Below are positions 1 to 9,028 of a DNA stretch of 54,875 bases, piece by piece. This DNA comes from an uncultured Pseudomonadota bacterium (GTDB taxonomy: Bacteria; Pseudomonadota; Gammaproteobacteria; Steroidobacterales; Steroidobacteraceae): assembly GCA_903938365.1 (NCBI GenBank), contig CAJACZ010000232.1, positions 1 through 54,875 on the forward strand, given 5' to 3'. How positions within the stretch are numbered: position 1 is the first letter of the stretch; each line of letters opens with the position of its first letter. Below the pieces are notes generated by a model that saw only the letters and a program-made list of their open reading frames with translations, did no database searches and was not told the DNA's origin. A program made the position numbers and the translations under genes.

Positions 1-1411
<1,411 letters not shown>

Positions 1412-1451
1412 GAGTGCTGCCTGCGGCACCAGGCCGCGGGCACGCGGGCTG

Positions 1452-2279
1452 CTACAGTTTCTTCTCGACCTTCGCAGCCTTGAGCAGCTCGTCCGAGTAA
1501 CCGCGGAACTTCTTGGCGAGCACCACCTGTCCCAGCTGGCCCTTGACCTGATCGAACGGCGGCGGCTGGATTTCGCGTGTGTCCTCGAGCCGGATGATGT
1601 GCCAGCCATACTGCGTCTGGACGGGCGTGGCGCTGAGCTCGCCTTTCTTGAGGGCCATCACGGCGGTGGCGAACGGCTGGACCATCGTCTGCGGGCTGAA
1701 CCAGCCCAGGTCGCCCCCTGCGGACTTGGTGGAATCGAGTGATTCCTTGGCCGCGACCTTCTCGAACTTCTCGCCCTTGCGGATCCGTGCGAGCAATTCG
1801 TTCGCGAGCGCCTCGTTCTGTACGAGGATATGACGCGCGCGATACTCGCTGCGCGGCATCTGGGCGAGCTGGCTCTCGTACTCCGCGCGCAGTTCCTGCT
1901 CGGTCGGAGTCTTGTCCTTGAGGTACTTCTGCTGCGCAGCGCGCTGCAGGACGTCCATCCGCGAGAGCTCGAGGGCCGACGCGATTTCCTTGTCTTTGCC
2001 CACGCCGTCCTTGTCGGCCTGCGCCGCGATCAGCTGCAGCCGCACGAGTGAATCCAGCGCCTGGTCGCGTTCTTCGGCGCTGAGGTCTGCCGAGGTCTTG
2101 CCGGTAGCGGCCTTGACATAGAAGTCGAAGGTATTGCGGGAAAGACTGGTGCCGTCGACCGTCGCCACCGGCTCCTTGCCGGGATCCTTGGCCTCTTCCT
2201 TGCCGGCGGCGCTACCGCCCTGCTGGCAGGCCGCCAGAGCGGCGACACTGGCCAGGATGAACAAGCGCGAAATCTTCAT
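1452..2279 (-). CDS. Parvulin-type peptidylprolyl isomerase, probable lipoprotein
   Basis: A 275-residue SurA/PpiC-like folding catalyst, probably acting on exported proteins in the periplasm. The N-terminus has a short hydrophobic signal ending in a lipobox (LAAC, Cys19), so it should be lipid-anchored. A SurA-N-like helical region (about residues 40-135, starting VATVDGTSLSRNTFDFYV) is followed by one parvulin domain (about 140-235) with the typical blocks RARHILVQNE, GGDLGWFSPQTMVQPF and TQYGWHIIRLEDT. It has one PPIase domain rather than the two of SurA. It lies just downstream of bolA on the same strand and ends at a strong terminator. Family assignment is secure; the client proteins are unknown. 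Confidence 0.9.
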   Translation of the reverse strand: MKISRLFILASVAALAACQQGGSAAGKEEAKDPGKEPVATVDGTSLSRNTFDFYVKAATGKTSADLSAEERDQALDSLVRLQLIAAQADKDGVGKDKEIASALELSRMDVLQRAAQQKYLKDKTPTEQELRAEYESQLAQMPRSEYRARHILVQNEALANELLARIRKGEKFEKVAAKESLDSTKSAGGDLGWFSPQTMVQPFATAVMALKKGELSATPVQTQYGWHIIRLEDTREIQPPPFDQVKGQLGQVVLAKKFRGYSDELLKAAKVEKKL

Positions 2280-2288
2280 GTGTATCTC

Positions 2289-2570
2289 TCAGTCGCTGGT
2301 GGTGTTGGAATCAGGGAGCCGGGCGTCGATCGAAATGGCGTGGATGTCCCGGCCCATCAGTGGGGCCACGGCATCGTATACCAGGCGGTGCCTCGCGATC
2401 ATCCGCAGCCCGTCGAAGCCACGGCAGGCGAGGGTCACGTGGAAGTGCCCGCCTTCGCGGGCGCCGGCGTGGCCGGCGTGCAGGGCGCTGTCGTCCCGGA
2501 TTTCCAGGAGCTGCGGGTCCAGTGCGGCTGCCAGGGCGGCGCGCAGTCGTTCGATCCTCGCGTCAGTCAT
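2289..2570 (-). CDS. BolA/IbaG family protein
   Basis: A 93-residue BolA-superfamily protein; relatives partner with monothiol glutaredoxins in iron-sulfur cluster handling or regulation. Visible features are the class II KH-like fold pattern, with EGGHFHVTLACRGFDGL and MIARHRLVYDAVAPLM, and the invariant His in RHRLVY. I chose the ATG at 2568-2570, giving the usual family start MTDARIERLRAAL, over an upstream in-frame ATG. That ATG overlaps the stop of a short yciB-like remnant (ATGACTGA), so the two are translationally coupled. The parvulin gene follows 9 nt downstream. BolA versus IbaG cannot be settled by eye. Confidence 0.88.
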   Translation of the reverse strand: MTDARIERLRAALAAALDPQLLEIRDDSALHAGHAGAREGGHFHVTLACRGFDGLRMIARHRLVYDAVAPLMGRDIHAISIDARLPDSNTTSD

Positions 2571-2664
2571 GCCGGGGCAGCCCGAGCGTCGCGGCACAGC
2601 TGCCCGCAGCGTAATACGCGCCGATGAAAGCCACGAAGGGCAGTAACTCGAGCAGGGCTTGCAT
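2563..2664 (-). pseudogene. yciB: Truncated remnant of septation/inner-membrane protein YciB (IspZ)
   Basis: A 33-codon ORF whose first 28 or so residues (MQALLELLPFVAFIGAYY, then ..CAATLGL) resemble the N-terminus of YciB/IspZ, an inner-membrane protein of about 180 residues (E. coli begins MKQFLDFLPLVVFFAFYK, then ..YAATAAL). After that point the sequence runs straight into the bolA start, and the frame closes at a TGA overlapping the bolA ATG. About 150 codons appear to be missing, consistent with an internal deletion that joined the yciB start to bolA. The remnant could still supply the translation start region for the bolA-parvulin pair. Homology is judged by eye over a short stretch. 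Confidence 0.55.
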
Positions 2665-2755
2665 GGGGAGGCTCGCGCTTGGAACCCGGCTGGGGCGGGT
2701 AAACAAGTATGATAATTGAATCTCCTGTCCGCCGGCCGCCGAGCCGCTGCATACC

Positions 2756-3376
2756 TTGCAATACTTCGAGCTCCATCCCCAGAACCCCCAGATCAGGCTG
2801 ATCCGCCAGGCCGCGGAGATCGTGCGCCGGGGCGGCGTGATCGCCTATCCGACCGACTCGTGCTATGCGCTGGGCTGTCATATCGGCGACAAAGACGCGC
2901 TCGAACGGATCCGGCGGATCCGCGGGGCCGATCGGAACCACCACTTCACGCTGGTCTGTCGCGACCTGACCGAGGTCGCCCGCTACGCCCGAGTCGACAA
3001 CACGCAATTCCGCCTGCTCAGGGCATGCACCCCCGGCCCGTACACCTTCCTGCTCGAAGCCACCCGCGAGACCCCGCGGCGGCTGCAGCACGAGAAACGC
3101 AGGACCATCGGGATACGGATCCCCGATCACGAAGTGCCCCGGCTCCTGCTGGCGGAACTGGGCGAACCCCTCATGACGTCGACCCTCATGCTGCCGGGCG
3201 ACGAGCTGCCGCTCAACGATGGCGAAGAGATCCGCGAACGCCTGGCCAGCGAACTCGACGCGGTGCTCGCGTGCGGCGCCTGCGGGATCGAGCCGACGAC
3301 CGTTGTGGATCTCGCAGCCCAGCCTGCGGTGATCGTCCGGCAGGGGCGCGGCAGCGTGGCACCCTTCGGCCTCTGA
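2756..3376 (+). CDS. yciO: YciO family protein (TsaC/Sua5-like)
   Basis: A 206-residue member of the Sua5/YciO/YrdC family. TsaC relatives make threonylcarbamoyl-AMP for the t6A modification of tRNA; YciO itself is a paralogue with less certain function. The match to E. coli YciO runs end to end: the start (FELHPQNPQ), the nucleotide/tRNA-binding block GGVIAYPTDSCYALGC, HHFTLVCRDL, CTPGPYTFLLEAT, the KR block EKRRTIGIRIPD, and the C-terminal TTVVDL...VVRQG-like pattern. I chose the TTG at 2756 because it reproduces the family start and no ATG or GTG is in frame before the upstream stop at 2717. The gene precedes trpS on the same strand. Confidence 0.88.
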   Translation: MQYFELHPQNPQIRLIRQAAEIVRRGGVIAYPTDSCYALGCHIGDKDALERIRRIRGADRNHHFTLVCRDLTEVARYARVDNTQFRLLRACTPGPYTFLLEATRETPRRLQHEKRRTIGIRIPDHEVPRLLLAELGEPLMTSTLMLPGDELPLNDGEEIRERLASELDAVLACGACGIEPTTVVDLAAQPAVIVRQGRGSVAPFGL

Positions 3377-3392
3377 GGTTCAAGCGCTCCGG

Positions 3393-3398
3393 TATAAT
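3393..3398 (+). promoter_or_regulatory. Candidate -10 element for trpS
   Basis: A perfect TATAAT, rare in DNA this GC-rich, located just after the yciO stop and about 128 nt before the trpS ATG. No good -35 box is seen at 16-18 nt. A GC-rich inverted repeat (CGCCGG around 3400 with CCGGCG around 3425) follows where the transcript would start. Only the -10 match supports the call. Confidence 0.4.
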
Positions 3399-3525
3399 CG
3401 CCGGTGGCGCGCCGCATGGGCGCCGGCGTTGTTCGGACACAAAGCATAAAAAACCTACCGATTCAAACGCTTGTAATGCATTTCTCCAGACTTTTGTCTT
3501 CCGGCCCCTTTACGGTGCAAGAATC

Positions 3526-4740
3526 ATGAATTCCTCTCTTTCTGCGGCACGCGTCCTGTCGGGCATGCGGCCTACCGGGCAGTTACACCTTGGTAACTAT
3601 CATGGCGCGCTGCGTAACTGGGTCGACCTCCAGTACCAGTACCCGTGCTTTTTCTTCATTGCCGACTGGCACGCATTGACCACCGGTTACGAAGACACCT
3701 CGCGGCTGCCCGAATTCACGCAGCAGATGGTCATCGACTGGCTGGCTGCAGGCCTCAACCCCGGTGTCGCAACGCTTTTCGTGCAGTCGCATGTCCCGGA
3801 GCACGCGGAACTGCACCTGCTGCTCTCGATGGTCACGCCCCTGTCATGGCTCGAACGGGTCCCCACCTACAAGGACCAGCAGGCTGAATTGCAGGAAAAA
3901 GACCTGGCCACCTACGGCTTCCTGGGCTACCCGCTGCTCCAGTCCGCCGACATCCTGATCTACCGTCCCGGCTTCGTGCCCGTGGGCGAGGACCAGGTGG
4001 CGCATGTCGAGATCACCCGTGAGGTCGCTCGCCGGTTCAACCATCTCTATGGCCGCGAAGCCGGCTTCGAGGAGAAGGCCGAGCGCGCGATCCAGCAACT
4101 CGGGGGTCGGCACAGCGCCCTGTACCGAGACCTGCGTCGTCGTTTCCAGGAAGCGGGCGAAACCGAGGCGCTCGAGAAGGCCCGTGCGCTGGTGCAGGGC
4201 AACACGCAGATCACCGTGGCCGATCGGGAGCGCCTGCTTGGCTATCTCGAAGGCGAGAGCGTGGCGATCCTCCCGGAGCCGCAGGTGCTGCTCACGCCCA
4301 CGCCCAAACTGCCCGGCCTCGATGGCCGCAAGATGTCCAAGAGCTACGGCAACACCATCGGCCTGCGCGAAGAGCCCGAGTCCGTGGCGCGCAAGCTCAG
4401 GACCATGCAGACGGATCCGGCGCGCGCACGTCGCTCCGATCCCGGCACTCCGGAGAAGTGCCCGGTGTGGTCGCTGCACCAGGTTTACTCTGACGAACCG
4501 ACGCGCCAGTGGGCTGCCGCCGGCTGCCGCAGCGCCGGCATCGGTTGCCTCGAGTGCAAGAAACCCCTGATCGACAAGGTCGTCGAGGAGGTCTCGGGCA
4601 TGCGCCAGCGCGCGCAGGAGTACGAGGACAACCCGGACCTCGTCCGCAACATCCTCGCGGAGGGCAGCGAGAAAGCCCGTGAAGTCGCCCGCGAGACGCT
4701 GGACGACGTGCGTCGCGCGATGCACCTGCGCAACGACTGA
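3526..4740 (+). CDS. trpS: Tryptophan--tRNA ligase
   Basis: Class Ic aminoacyl-tRNA synthetase that charges tRNA-Trp. It is 404 residues long when started at the ATG at 3526; an apparent upstream extension of the frame is only the shadow of yciO. The HIGH-type motif is HLGN in MRPTGQLHLGNYHGAL, and the KMSKS loop is intact in GRKMSKSYGN. Between the Rossmann core and KMSKS there is an extra segment of roughly 60-70 residues (after FNHLYG, rich in Arg and Glu), so the protein is longer than the ~330-residue E. coli enzyme, as in some other proteobacteria. A C-terminal helical anticodon-binding region follows (KCPVWSLHQVYS..). scpA begins 33 nt downstream. Confidence 0.97.
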   Translation: MNSSLSAARVLSGMRPTGQLHLGNYHGALRNWVDLQYQYPCFFFIADWHALTTGYEDTSRLPEFTQQMVIDWLAAGLNPGVATLFVQSHVPEHAELHLLLSMVTPLSWLERVPTYKDQQAELQEKDLATYGFLGYPLLQSADILIYRPGFVPVGEDQVAHVEITREVARRFNHLYGREAGFEEKAERAIQQLGGRHSALYRDLRRRFQEAGETEALEKARALVQGNTQITVADRERLLGYLEGESVAILPEPQVLLTPTPKLPGLDGRKMSKSYGNTIGLREEPESVARKLRTMQTDPARARRSDPGTPEKCPVWSLHQVYSDEPTRQWAAAGCRSAGIGCLECKKPLIDKVVEEVSGMRQRAQEYEDNPDLVRNILAEGSEKAREVARETLDDVRRAMHLRND

Positions 4741-4773
4741 CGACGGCGTCCTCTCAACCAGGAATCCCGGCGC

Positions 4774-5811
4774 ATGGCCAAACCCCAGCCTGTCGATCAG
4801 GCCCCGCAGCCCGAAGGCGAGCCTGCGCCCGTGGTGGGCGGCGAGTCATCTCCCGAGCAGGTAGAGATGCCGTTCGCCATGATCCATGGCGAACCCATGA
4901 CCCAGATGCCGAGGGATCTCTACATCCCGCCGCAGGCGCTGGAGGTGTTTCTCGAGGCCTTCGAGGGGCCTCTGGACCTGCTGCTGTATCTGATCCGGCG
5001 CCAGAATCTCGACATCCTCGACATCCCGCTGGCGGACATCACCCGCCAGTACATGCAGTACATCGAGCTGATGCAGGATCTGCAGCTTGAACTCGCCGGG
5101 GAATACATGGTGATGGCCGCAACGCTCGCGGAGATCAAGTCGCGGATGCTGCTCCCGCGCACCCAGGAGACGGTCGACGGCGAAGAGCATGACCCGCGCG
5201 CGGAGCTGGTGCGCCGCCTGCAGGAATACGAGCGATTCAAGCGTGCAGCGGAAAACATCGACCGCATGCCGCGGCTGGACCGCGACGTCTGGATCGCGAG
5301 CGCGGAAGCCGAGCGCCGCCGCCCGGGGCAGAATCTGCCGCAGGTCACGCTGCAGGAAATGATCCTGGCGTTCCGTGAGGTCGTCGCGCGCTCGGAAATG
5401 TTCGCGCACCACCACGTCAGTCGTGAACGGCTGTCGGTCCGCGCCCGCATGTCGGAGATCCTCGCCTCGCTGGAGGGCGCGCAGTTCATCGACTACACGC
5501 GCCTGTTCCGGCCGGAAGAGGGGCGCATGGGCGCCACCGTGACGTTCATGGCCATCCTCGAACTGGTTCGCGAGGGCTTGCTCGATCTGGTTCAGGCCGA
5601 GATCTACGGCCCTCTGCACGTGCGGGCCGCGGGTCCGGGGCGCGGCATTCGCCGGCTCCGCGAAGACAGCGGCGACGAAATGCTCGAGGAGCCCGTCGAA
5701 GGGGTCGCGTTCCCGCCGCTGGATGACGACACCGACGAGGACGAGCCGATCGACGATGATTTCATGGACGCTCCGGCGGACGACGCCGGCACCGCGGAGA
5801 AAGCCTCATGA
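4774..5811 (+). CDS. scpA: Segregation and condensation protein A
   Basis: Kleisin subunit of the bacterial SMC-ScpAB condensin, which organises and helps segregate the chromosome. It is 345 residues, with an N-terminal extension of about 50 residues before the conserved kleisin start (FEGPLDLLLYLIRRQNLDILDIPLADIT). The central EYMVMAATLAEIKSRMLLP and the C-terminal winged helix (TFMAILELVREG..VQAEIYGPL) are clear. The last 60 residues form an acidic tail rich in Asp and Glu (around DDDTDEDEPIDDDF), beyond the usual family end. Its TGA overlaps the scpB ATG (ATGA), so the two partners are translationally coupled. Confidence 0.95.
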   Translation: MAKPQPVDQAPQPEGEPAPVVGGESSPEQVEMPFAMIHGEPMTQMPRDLYIPPQALEVFLEAFEGPLDLLLYLIRRQNLDILDIPLADITRQYMQYIELMQDLQLELAGEYMVMAATLAEIKSRMLLPRTQETVDGEEHDPRAELVRRLQEYERFKRAAENIDRMPRLDRDVWIASAEAERRRPGQNLPQVTLQEMILAFREVVARSEMFAHHHVSRERLSVRARMSEILASLEGAQFIDYTRLFRPEEGRMGATVTFMAILELVREGLLDLVQAEIYGPLHVRAAGPGRGIRRLREDSGDEMLEEPVEGVAFPPLDDDTDEDEPIDDDFMDAPADDAGTAEKAS

Positions 5812-6485
5812 GTGACCATTACTTCCGCAACGTCATCGAGGGCGCGCTGCTCGCAGCAGGGCGTCCCCTGACGGTCGGCGAGATCGCACAGCTCTTCGAG
5901 GAAAGCGGGCGCCCGGGACCTGCGCAGATCCGGGAAGCGCTCGAGCGACTCGCCGAGGATTACTCCGGGCGGGCCATCGAGCTGAAGGAGACGGCGAGCG
6001 GGTTCCGCATCCAGGTGCGGCAGGACTATGCCCAGGAAGTCGGTCGGCTCTGGCCGGAGCGCGCCCAGCGCTATTCGCGGGCGCTCCTCGAGACCCTGGC
6101 GTTGATTGCCTATCGGCAGCCGATCACGCGGGCGGAGATCGAATCCGTGCGCGGCGTTGCGGTCAACCCGAACATCCTGAAGACGCTGATCGAACGTAAC
6201 TGGGTGCGCGGGCTGGGCCACCGCGATGTGCCGGGCCATCCTGAACTGCTCGGAACGACCCGTGAGTTCCTCGATTACTTCGGACTCAGGCGCCTGGACG
6301 AGTTGCCGCCGCTGGCCGAACTCAAGGCCATGGCAGACATCAACCCGCAGCTGACGCTGCCGGGCACGGGTGAAGTGGGCGCCGGCGACGATGTGGCGCT
6401 GGTGAACGTCGACGTACCGGTCGGCGAAGCGGCGACCGGAAGCGAAATCGACGGCAATGCTGAAACCGCAGGTATCTCCCCCTGA
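5808..6485 (+). CDS. scpB: Segregation and condensation protein B
   Basis: Partner of ScpA in the SMC condensin complex; it dimerises and holds the kleisin linker through tandem winged-helix domains. It is 225 residues. The family blocks are present: EGALLAAGRPLTVGEIAQLF at the start, YSRALLETLALIAYRQPITRAEIE, the winged-helix strand RGVAVNPNILKTLIERNWV, and GTTREFLDYFGLRRLDELPPL. The last 45 residues are a low-complexity tail. The stop (6483-6485) overlaps the likely CTG start of the following RluB-like gene, so all three genes appear co-translated, the order often seen as scpA-scpB-rluB. Confidence 0.95.
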   Translation: MSDHYFRNVIEGALLAAGRPLTVGEIAQLFEESGRPGPAQIREALERLAEDYSGRAIELKETASGFRIQVRQDYAQEVGRLWPERAQRYSRALLETLALIAYRQPITRAEIESVRGVAVNPNILKTLIERNWVRGLGHRDVPGHPELLGTTREFLDYFGLRRLDELPPLAELKAMADINPQLTLPGTGEVGAGDDVALVNVDVPVGEAATGSEIDGNAETAGISP

Positions 6486-7363
6486 AAACCCGGACACCCA
6501 GGCCGTCGGCGACCGAGGTTCCCGGCGAGCGCCTCCAGAAAGTGCTGGCCCAGGCCGGACTTTCTTCGCGGCGACAGGCCGAGGAATGGATCCGCGCAGG
6601 CCGGATCACGGTCAACGGAGAACCGGCCACCCTTGGCCAGCGTGTCAGTGGCCGTGACGAGATCCGCGTCGATGGTCGCATCGTGCGCCGCGCCAAGGCA
6701 GCCGACCGGGAGGGCCCGGTGGGATCCGTCTATCTCTGTCACCGCTCCCCCGGCGAGGATCTGAGGACCGGACTGATCGAGCGACTGCCCCGTCGCTCCG
6801 GGCGGCGCTTCCTCGCCGTGAGTCCGATGCCGAGCATCGACGGCGGGCTCGAACTCGTCACGACCGACGGCGCGCTGGCGCAGCGGCTGCAGCGCCGGAT
6901 TCGCGACTCCGTGGTGGAGTTCAGCGTGCGCGTGCGGGGCGAACTGGACGAAGTGCGCCAGGCCTCGATCCTCGCGGGTCAACTGGACGACGGCCGTGTG
7001 CTCGTCGTACAGGCATTGGAAGGCTCGACCGAAGAGGAGGAGGGCAGCAACCGCTGGTACCACCTCGCGGTGGTGGGCGCGAGCGGCAAGGACGTCCGGC
7101 AGCTGTTCGAACGTCAGGGACTGCTCGTCAGCCGCGTCATGCGCACCTCGCTGCTGGGACTGCGCCTCACGCGCGATGTGGGTCGCGGCCACTTCCGGGC
7201 GCTGCTTCCCGACGAAGCGCGGCAGCTCGAGCCGCCCGCACCCGTGGCGGTCGTGGAACAGACGACCGCCGCGGCGAAGCCCCGTCGGGCTCCCGCGCAG
7301 CGGGGTCGGCGCGCCCGCGGAACCGGGCCCCGCCCATCGCGGCCACGCGAACGCTCGCCCTGA
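6482..7363 (+). CDS. RluB/RsuA-family protein with a degenerate pseudouridine synthase active site
   Basis: About 293 residues. The N-terminal S4 RNA-binding domain is well kept (RLQKVLAQAGLSSRRQAEEW, then RAGRITVNGEPATLGQRV). The catalytic domain still aligns with RluB, but key positions are changed. The segment that should carry the catalytic aspartate (GRLD..TSGLLLLTTDG) reads SPMPSIDGGLELVTTDG, with SPMP at 6821-6832 in place of GRLD. The usual KPxG block is HRSPGED with the following loop shortened, and the NREVRR block is GKDVRQ. It is therefore probably an RNA-binding protein without pseudouridylation activity. The C-terminus is basic and low complexity. The S4 domain needs residues upstream of the GTG at 6542, and the only start-like codon is CTG at 6482, overlapping the scpB stop as CTGA. 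Confidence 0.8.
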   Translation: MKTRTPRPSATEVPGERLQKVLAQAGLSSRRQAEEWIRAGRITVNGEPATLGQRVSGRDEIRVDGRIVRRAKAADREGPVGSVYLCHRSPGEDLRTGLIERLPRRSGRRFLAVSPMPSIDGGLELVTTDGALAQRLQRRIRDSVVEFSVRVRGELDEVRQASILAGQLDDGRVLVVQALEGSTEEEEGSNRWYHLAVVGASGKDVRQLFERQGLLVSRVMRTSLLGLRLTRDVGRGHFRALLPDEARQLEPPAPVAVVEQTTAAAKPRRAPAQRGRRARGTGPRPSRPRERSP

Positions 7364-7367
7364 GGGA

Positions 7368-8156
7368 TCACTGCGACTCGAAGCTGGCTCCGGTGATGCC
7401 GCGTGCCTGTGCGCCCAGCAGCGCCACGTAGGAGCGGGTCAGCGACTCCGGCAGGGGGAGCGTGCTGGCGTCCTCGGATGGAAAAGCCTGGCGCCGCATG
7501 GCGGTGCGCATCCGGCCGGGGTTGATCGCGTTCACCCTGATGCGGGTCGACTCGAGCTCCGAGGCGAGCACCTGGACCAGCCCTTCGACGGCAAATTTCG
7601 ACACGGCATAAGCGCCCCAGTAGGCGCGCCCCTTGCGACCCACCCCGCTCGATGTGAACAGGATCGACGCGTCCGCCGACGCCCGCAGCGAGGGCAGGAG
7701 CACCTGTGTCAGGACAAAGGCGGCGGTCACGTTGATGTGCATCACCCGCACCCAGGTCGGCACATCATGCTGTTCGATGGGCGCGAGCTGGCCCAGGACC
7801 GCAGCGTTGTGGACCAGTCCGTCGAGCCGTCCCCAGCGTTGCTCGACGGCCTCGGCAAGCGCGTCGTAACCCCCCGCCACGGCTTTCTCGAGATCGAGAG
7901 GAGCGATCATCGGCGGTGCGACGGGCGCCCCATCCGCGCGGCGCAGGGTGAGGATCTCGTCGTGGAGTGCCTCGAGCTTGCGGGGGTTCCGGCCGATCAG
8001 CAGCACTTCGGCGCCGCGGCGTGCGCACTCGATGGCCAGCGCACGCCCCATGCCGGCCGTGGGTCCGGTGATCGCGATCACCCGGCCGGAGAGTTCATCC
8101 GGCCCCAGCGTGATCGTCCTTGGGTCGAAATCCGCCTGGCACTCGTCCCGCGTCAT
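7368..8156 (-). CDS. SDR family oxidoreductase (YciK-like)
   Basis: A 262-residue short-chain dehydrogenase/reductase, probably NADP-dependent; the substrate is unknown. The Rossmann glycine motif appears as TGPTAGMGRALA, the cofactor-binding block as HNAAVLG, the catalytic Ser in FTSSGVGRKGRAYWG and the catalytic pair as YAVSK. The pattern after that, INPGRMRTAMRRQAFPSED, resembles E. coli YciK. The start is the ATG at 8154-8156, overlapping the stop of the upstream gene by ATGA; a much longer in-frame extension only shadows that gene. It is the last gene of the ubiG operon and ends 4 nt from the convergent RluB-like gene. Confidence 0.88.
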   Translation of the reverse strand: MTRDECQADFDPRTITLGPDELSGRVIAITGPTAGMGRALAIECARRGAEVLLIGRNPRKLEALHDEILTLRRADGAPVAPPMIAPLDLEKAVAGGYDALAEAVEQRWGRLDGLVHNAAVLGQLAPIEQHDVPTWVRVMHINVTAAFVLTQVLLPSLRASADASILFTSSGVGRKGRAYWGAYAVSKFAVEGLVQVLASELESTRIRVNAINPGRMRTAMRRQAFPSEDASTLPLPESLTRSYVALLGAQARGITGASFESQ

Positions 8157-9028
8157 GATGCTGTCCTCAATAAGAAAGGGGTTGTGCCGCGGCCGGCGGC
8201 GACGGCGGCTCGCCAGGCCAGCCAGGTGGCCTGCGCGGCCTCCCAGCGGCCCGGGACAGGTTGCAGTGGCAGTGCCCGCTCCGTGACCTGCGCCGCCCGC
8301 AGCCCCAAGGCACACCAGACCAGCGCAGCGCGCTGCCCGGGGATCGCCGCGGATGGCAGGGCCTGGGCTGCCTCGCACAGGCTGCGGCCACAGGCCTGCA
8401 GGCGCCCAGCCAGTGTGCGCGCGCACTCGTCGCTCCAGGGCTGCAGGCGCCATGGCCCATGCTCTGCGGGATCCTCGCCGACAGGCACGTGGAAACGCCC
8501 CTGGCGGGCATCGGAAGCCAGCGTCGCCAGCAGTTCGATTTCCCGCAGCGCAGCGCCCGCCTGTGTCGCGAAACGTTCGAGGTGGGCACGTTCCCCGAGG
8601 CCCCGGGACCCGAGCAGCACCACCGAGCGGAACAGTCCGTCGGCCCACAGCCGGAAATAGTCGTCCAGGCCGGCACGCGAATCGAAGGCCGCGCAGGCAA
8701 GGTCGAGGCCTGCGCTTTCCACCAGCGCCGAGAGGTCAGGCGGCGAGGCCTCAAGAGCGCCGAAAGCCGATGCCACGCGGCGGGTCAGCGGGTGGGCGGG
8801 GCGGCTCATCAGCAGTCGCTGCGTTTCGTCCTGCCACCACTCGAGGCGGGCGTGGCTGACGGAATGGTCGATGTCGCGGCCATGGCGGCGACAGATCTCG
8901 GTCTCGATCTGCAACAGGCTGCGTACCGCAGCGCGTTGTGCCTCCGGCGCGAACAGGCAGACCAGATGGCGCACCGAGCCCTCGGGCGCAAACTCCACGA
9001 AGTCGTCCGGCGCCACAGCAGGGTTCAC
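8153..9028 (-). CDS. Squalene/phytoene synthase family protein
   Basis: About 291 residues with the all-helical fold pattern of the squalene/phytoene synthase family (LVCLFAPEAQRAAVRSLLQIE; HARLEWWQDE; GDLDDYFRLW-like region). Known members condense prenyl diphosphates or, as in NDUFAF6-like proteins, have assembly roles. The canonical Asp-rich DxxxD metal sites are not obvious here, so enzymatic function is doubtful. The GTG at 9026-9028 was chosen as start because it overlaps the gph stop as GTGA and gives a family-like N-terminus; the longer ORF start lies inside gph. Position between gph and the YciK-like gene in the ubiG operon is the only context clue. Confidence 0.72.
   Translation of the reverse strand: MNPAVAPDDFVEFAPEGSVRHLVCLFAPEAQRAAVRSLLQIETEICRRHGRDIDHSVSHARLEWWQDETQRLLMSRPAHPLTRRVASAFGALEASPPDLSALVESAGLDLACAAFDSRAGLDDYFRLWADGLFRSVVLLGSRGLGERAHLERFATQAGAALREIELLATLASDARQGRFHVPVGEDPAEHGPWRLQPWSDECARTLAGRLQACGRSLCEAAQALPSAAIPGQRAALVWCALGLRAAQVTERALPLQPVPGRWEAAQATWLAWRAAVAAGRGTTPFLLRTAS

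Noticed and set aside
2716-3525. N-terminal extension of trpS by 270 codons
   Set aside because: The extension is a frame-shifted reading of yciO; the conserved TrpRS start is at 3526.
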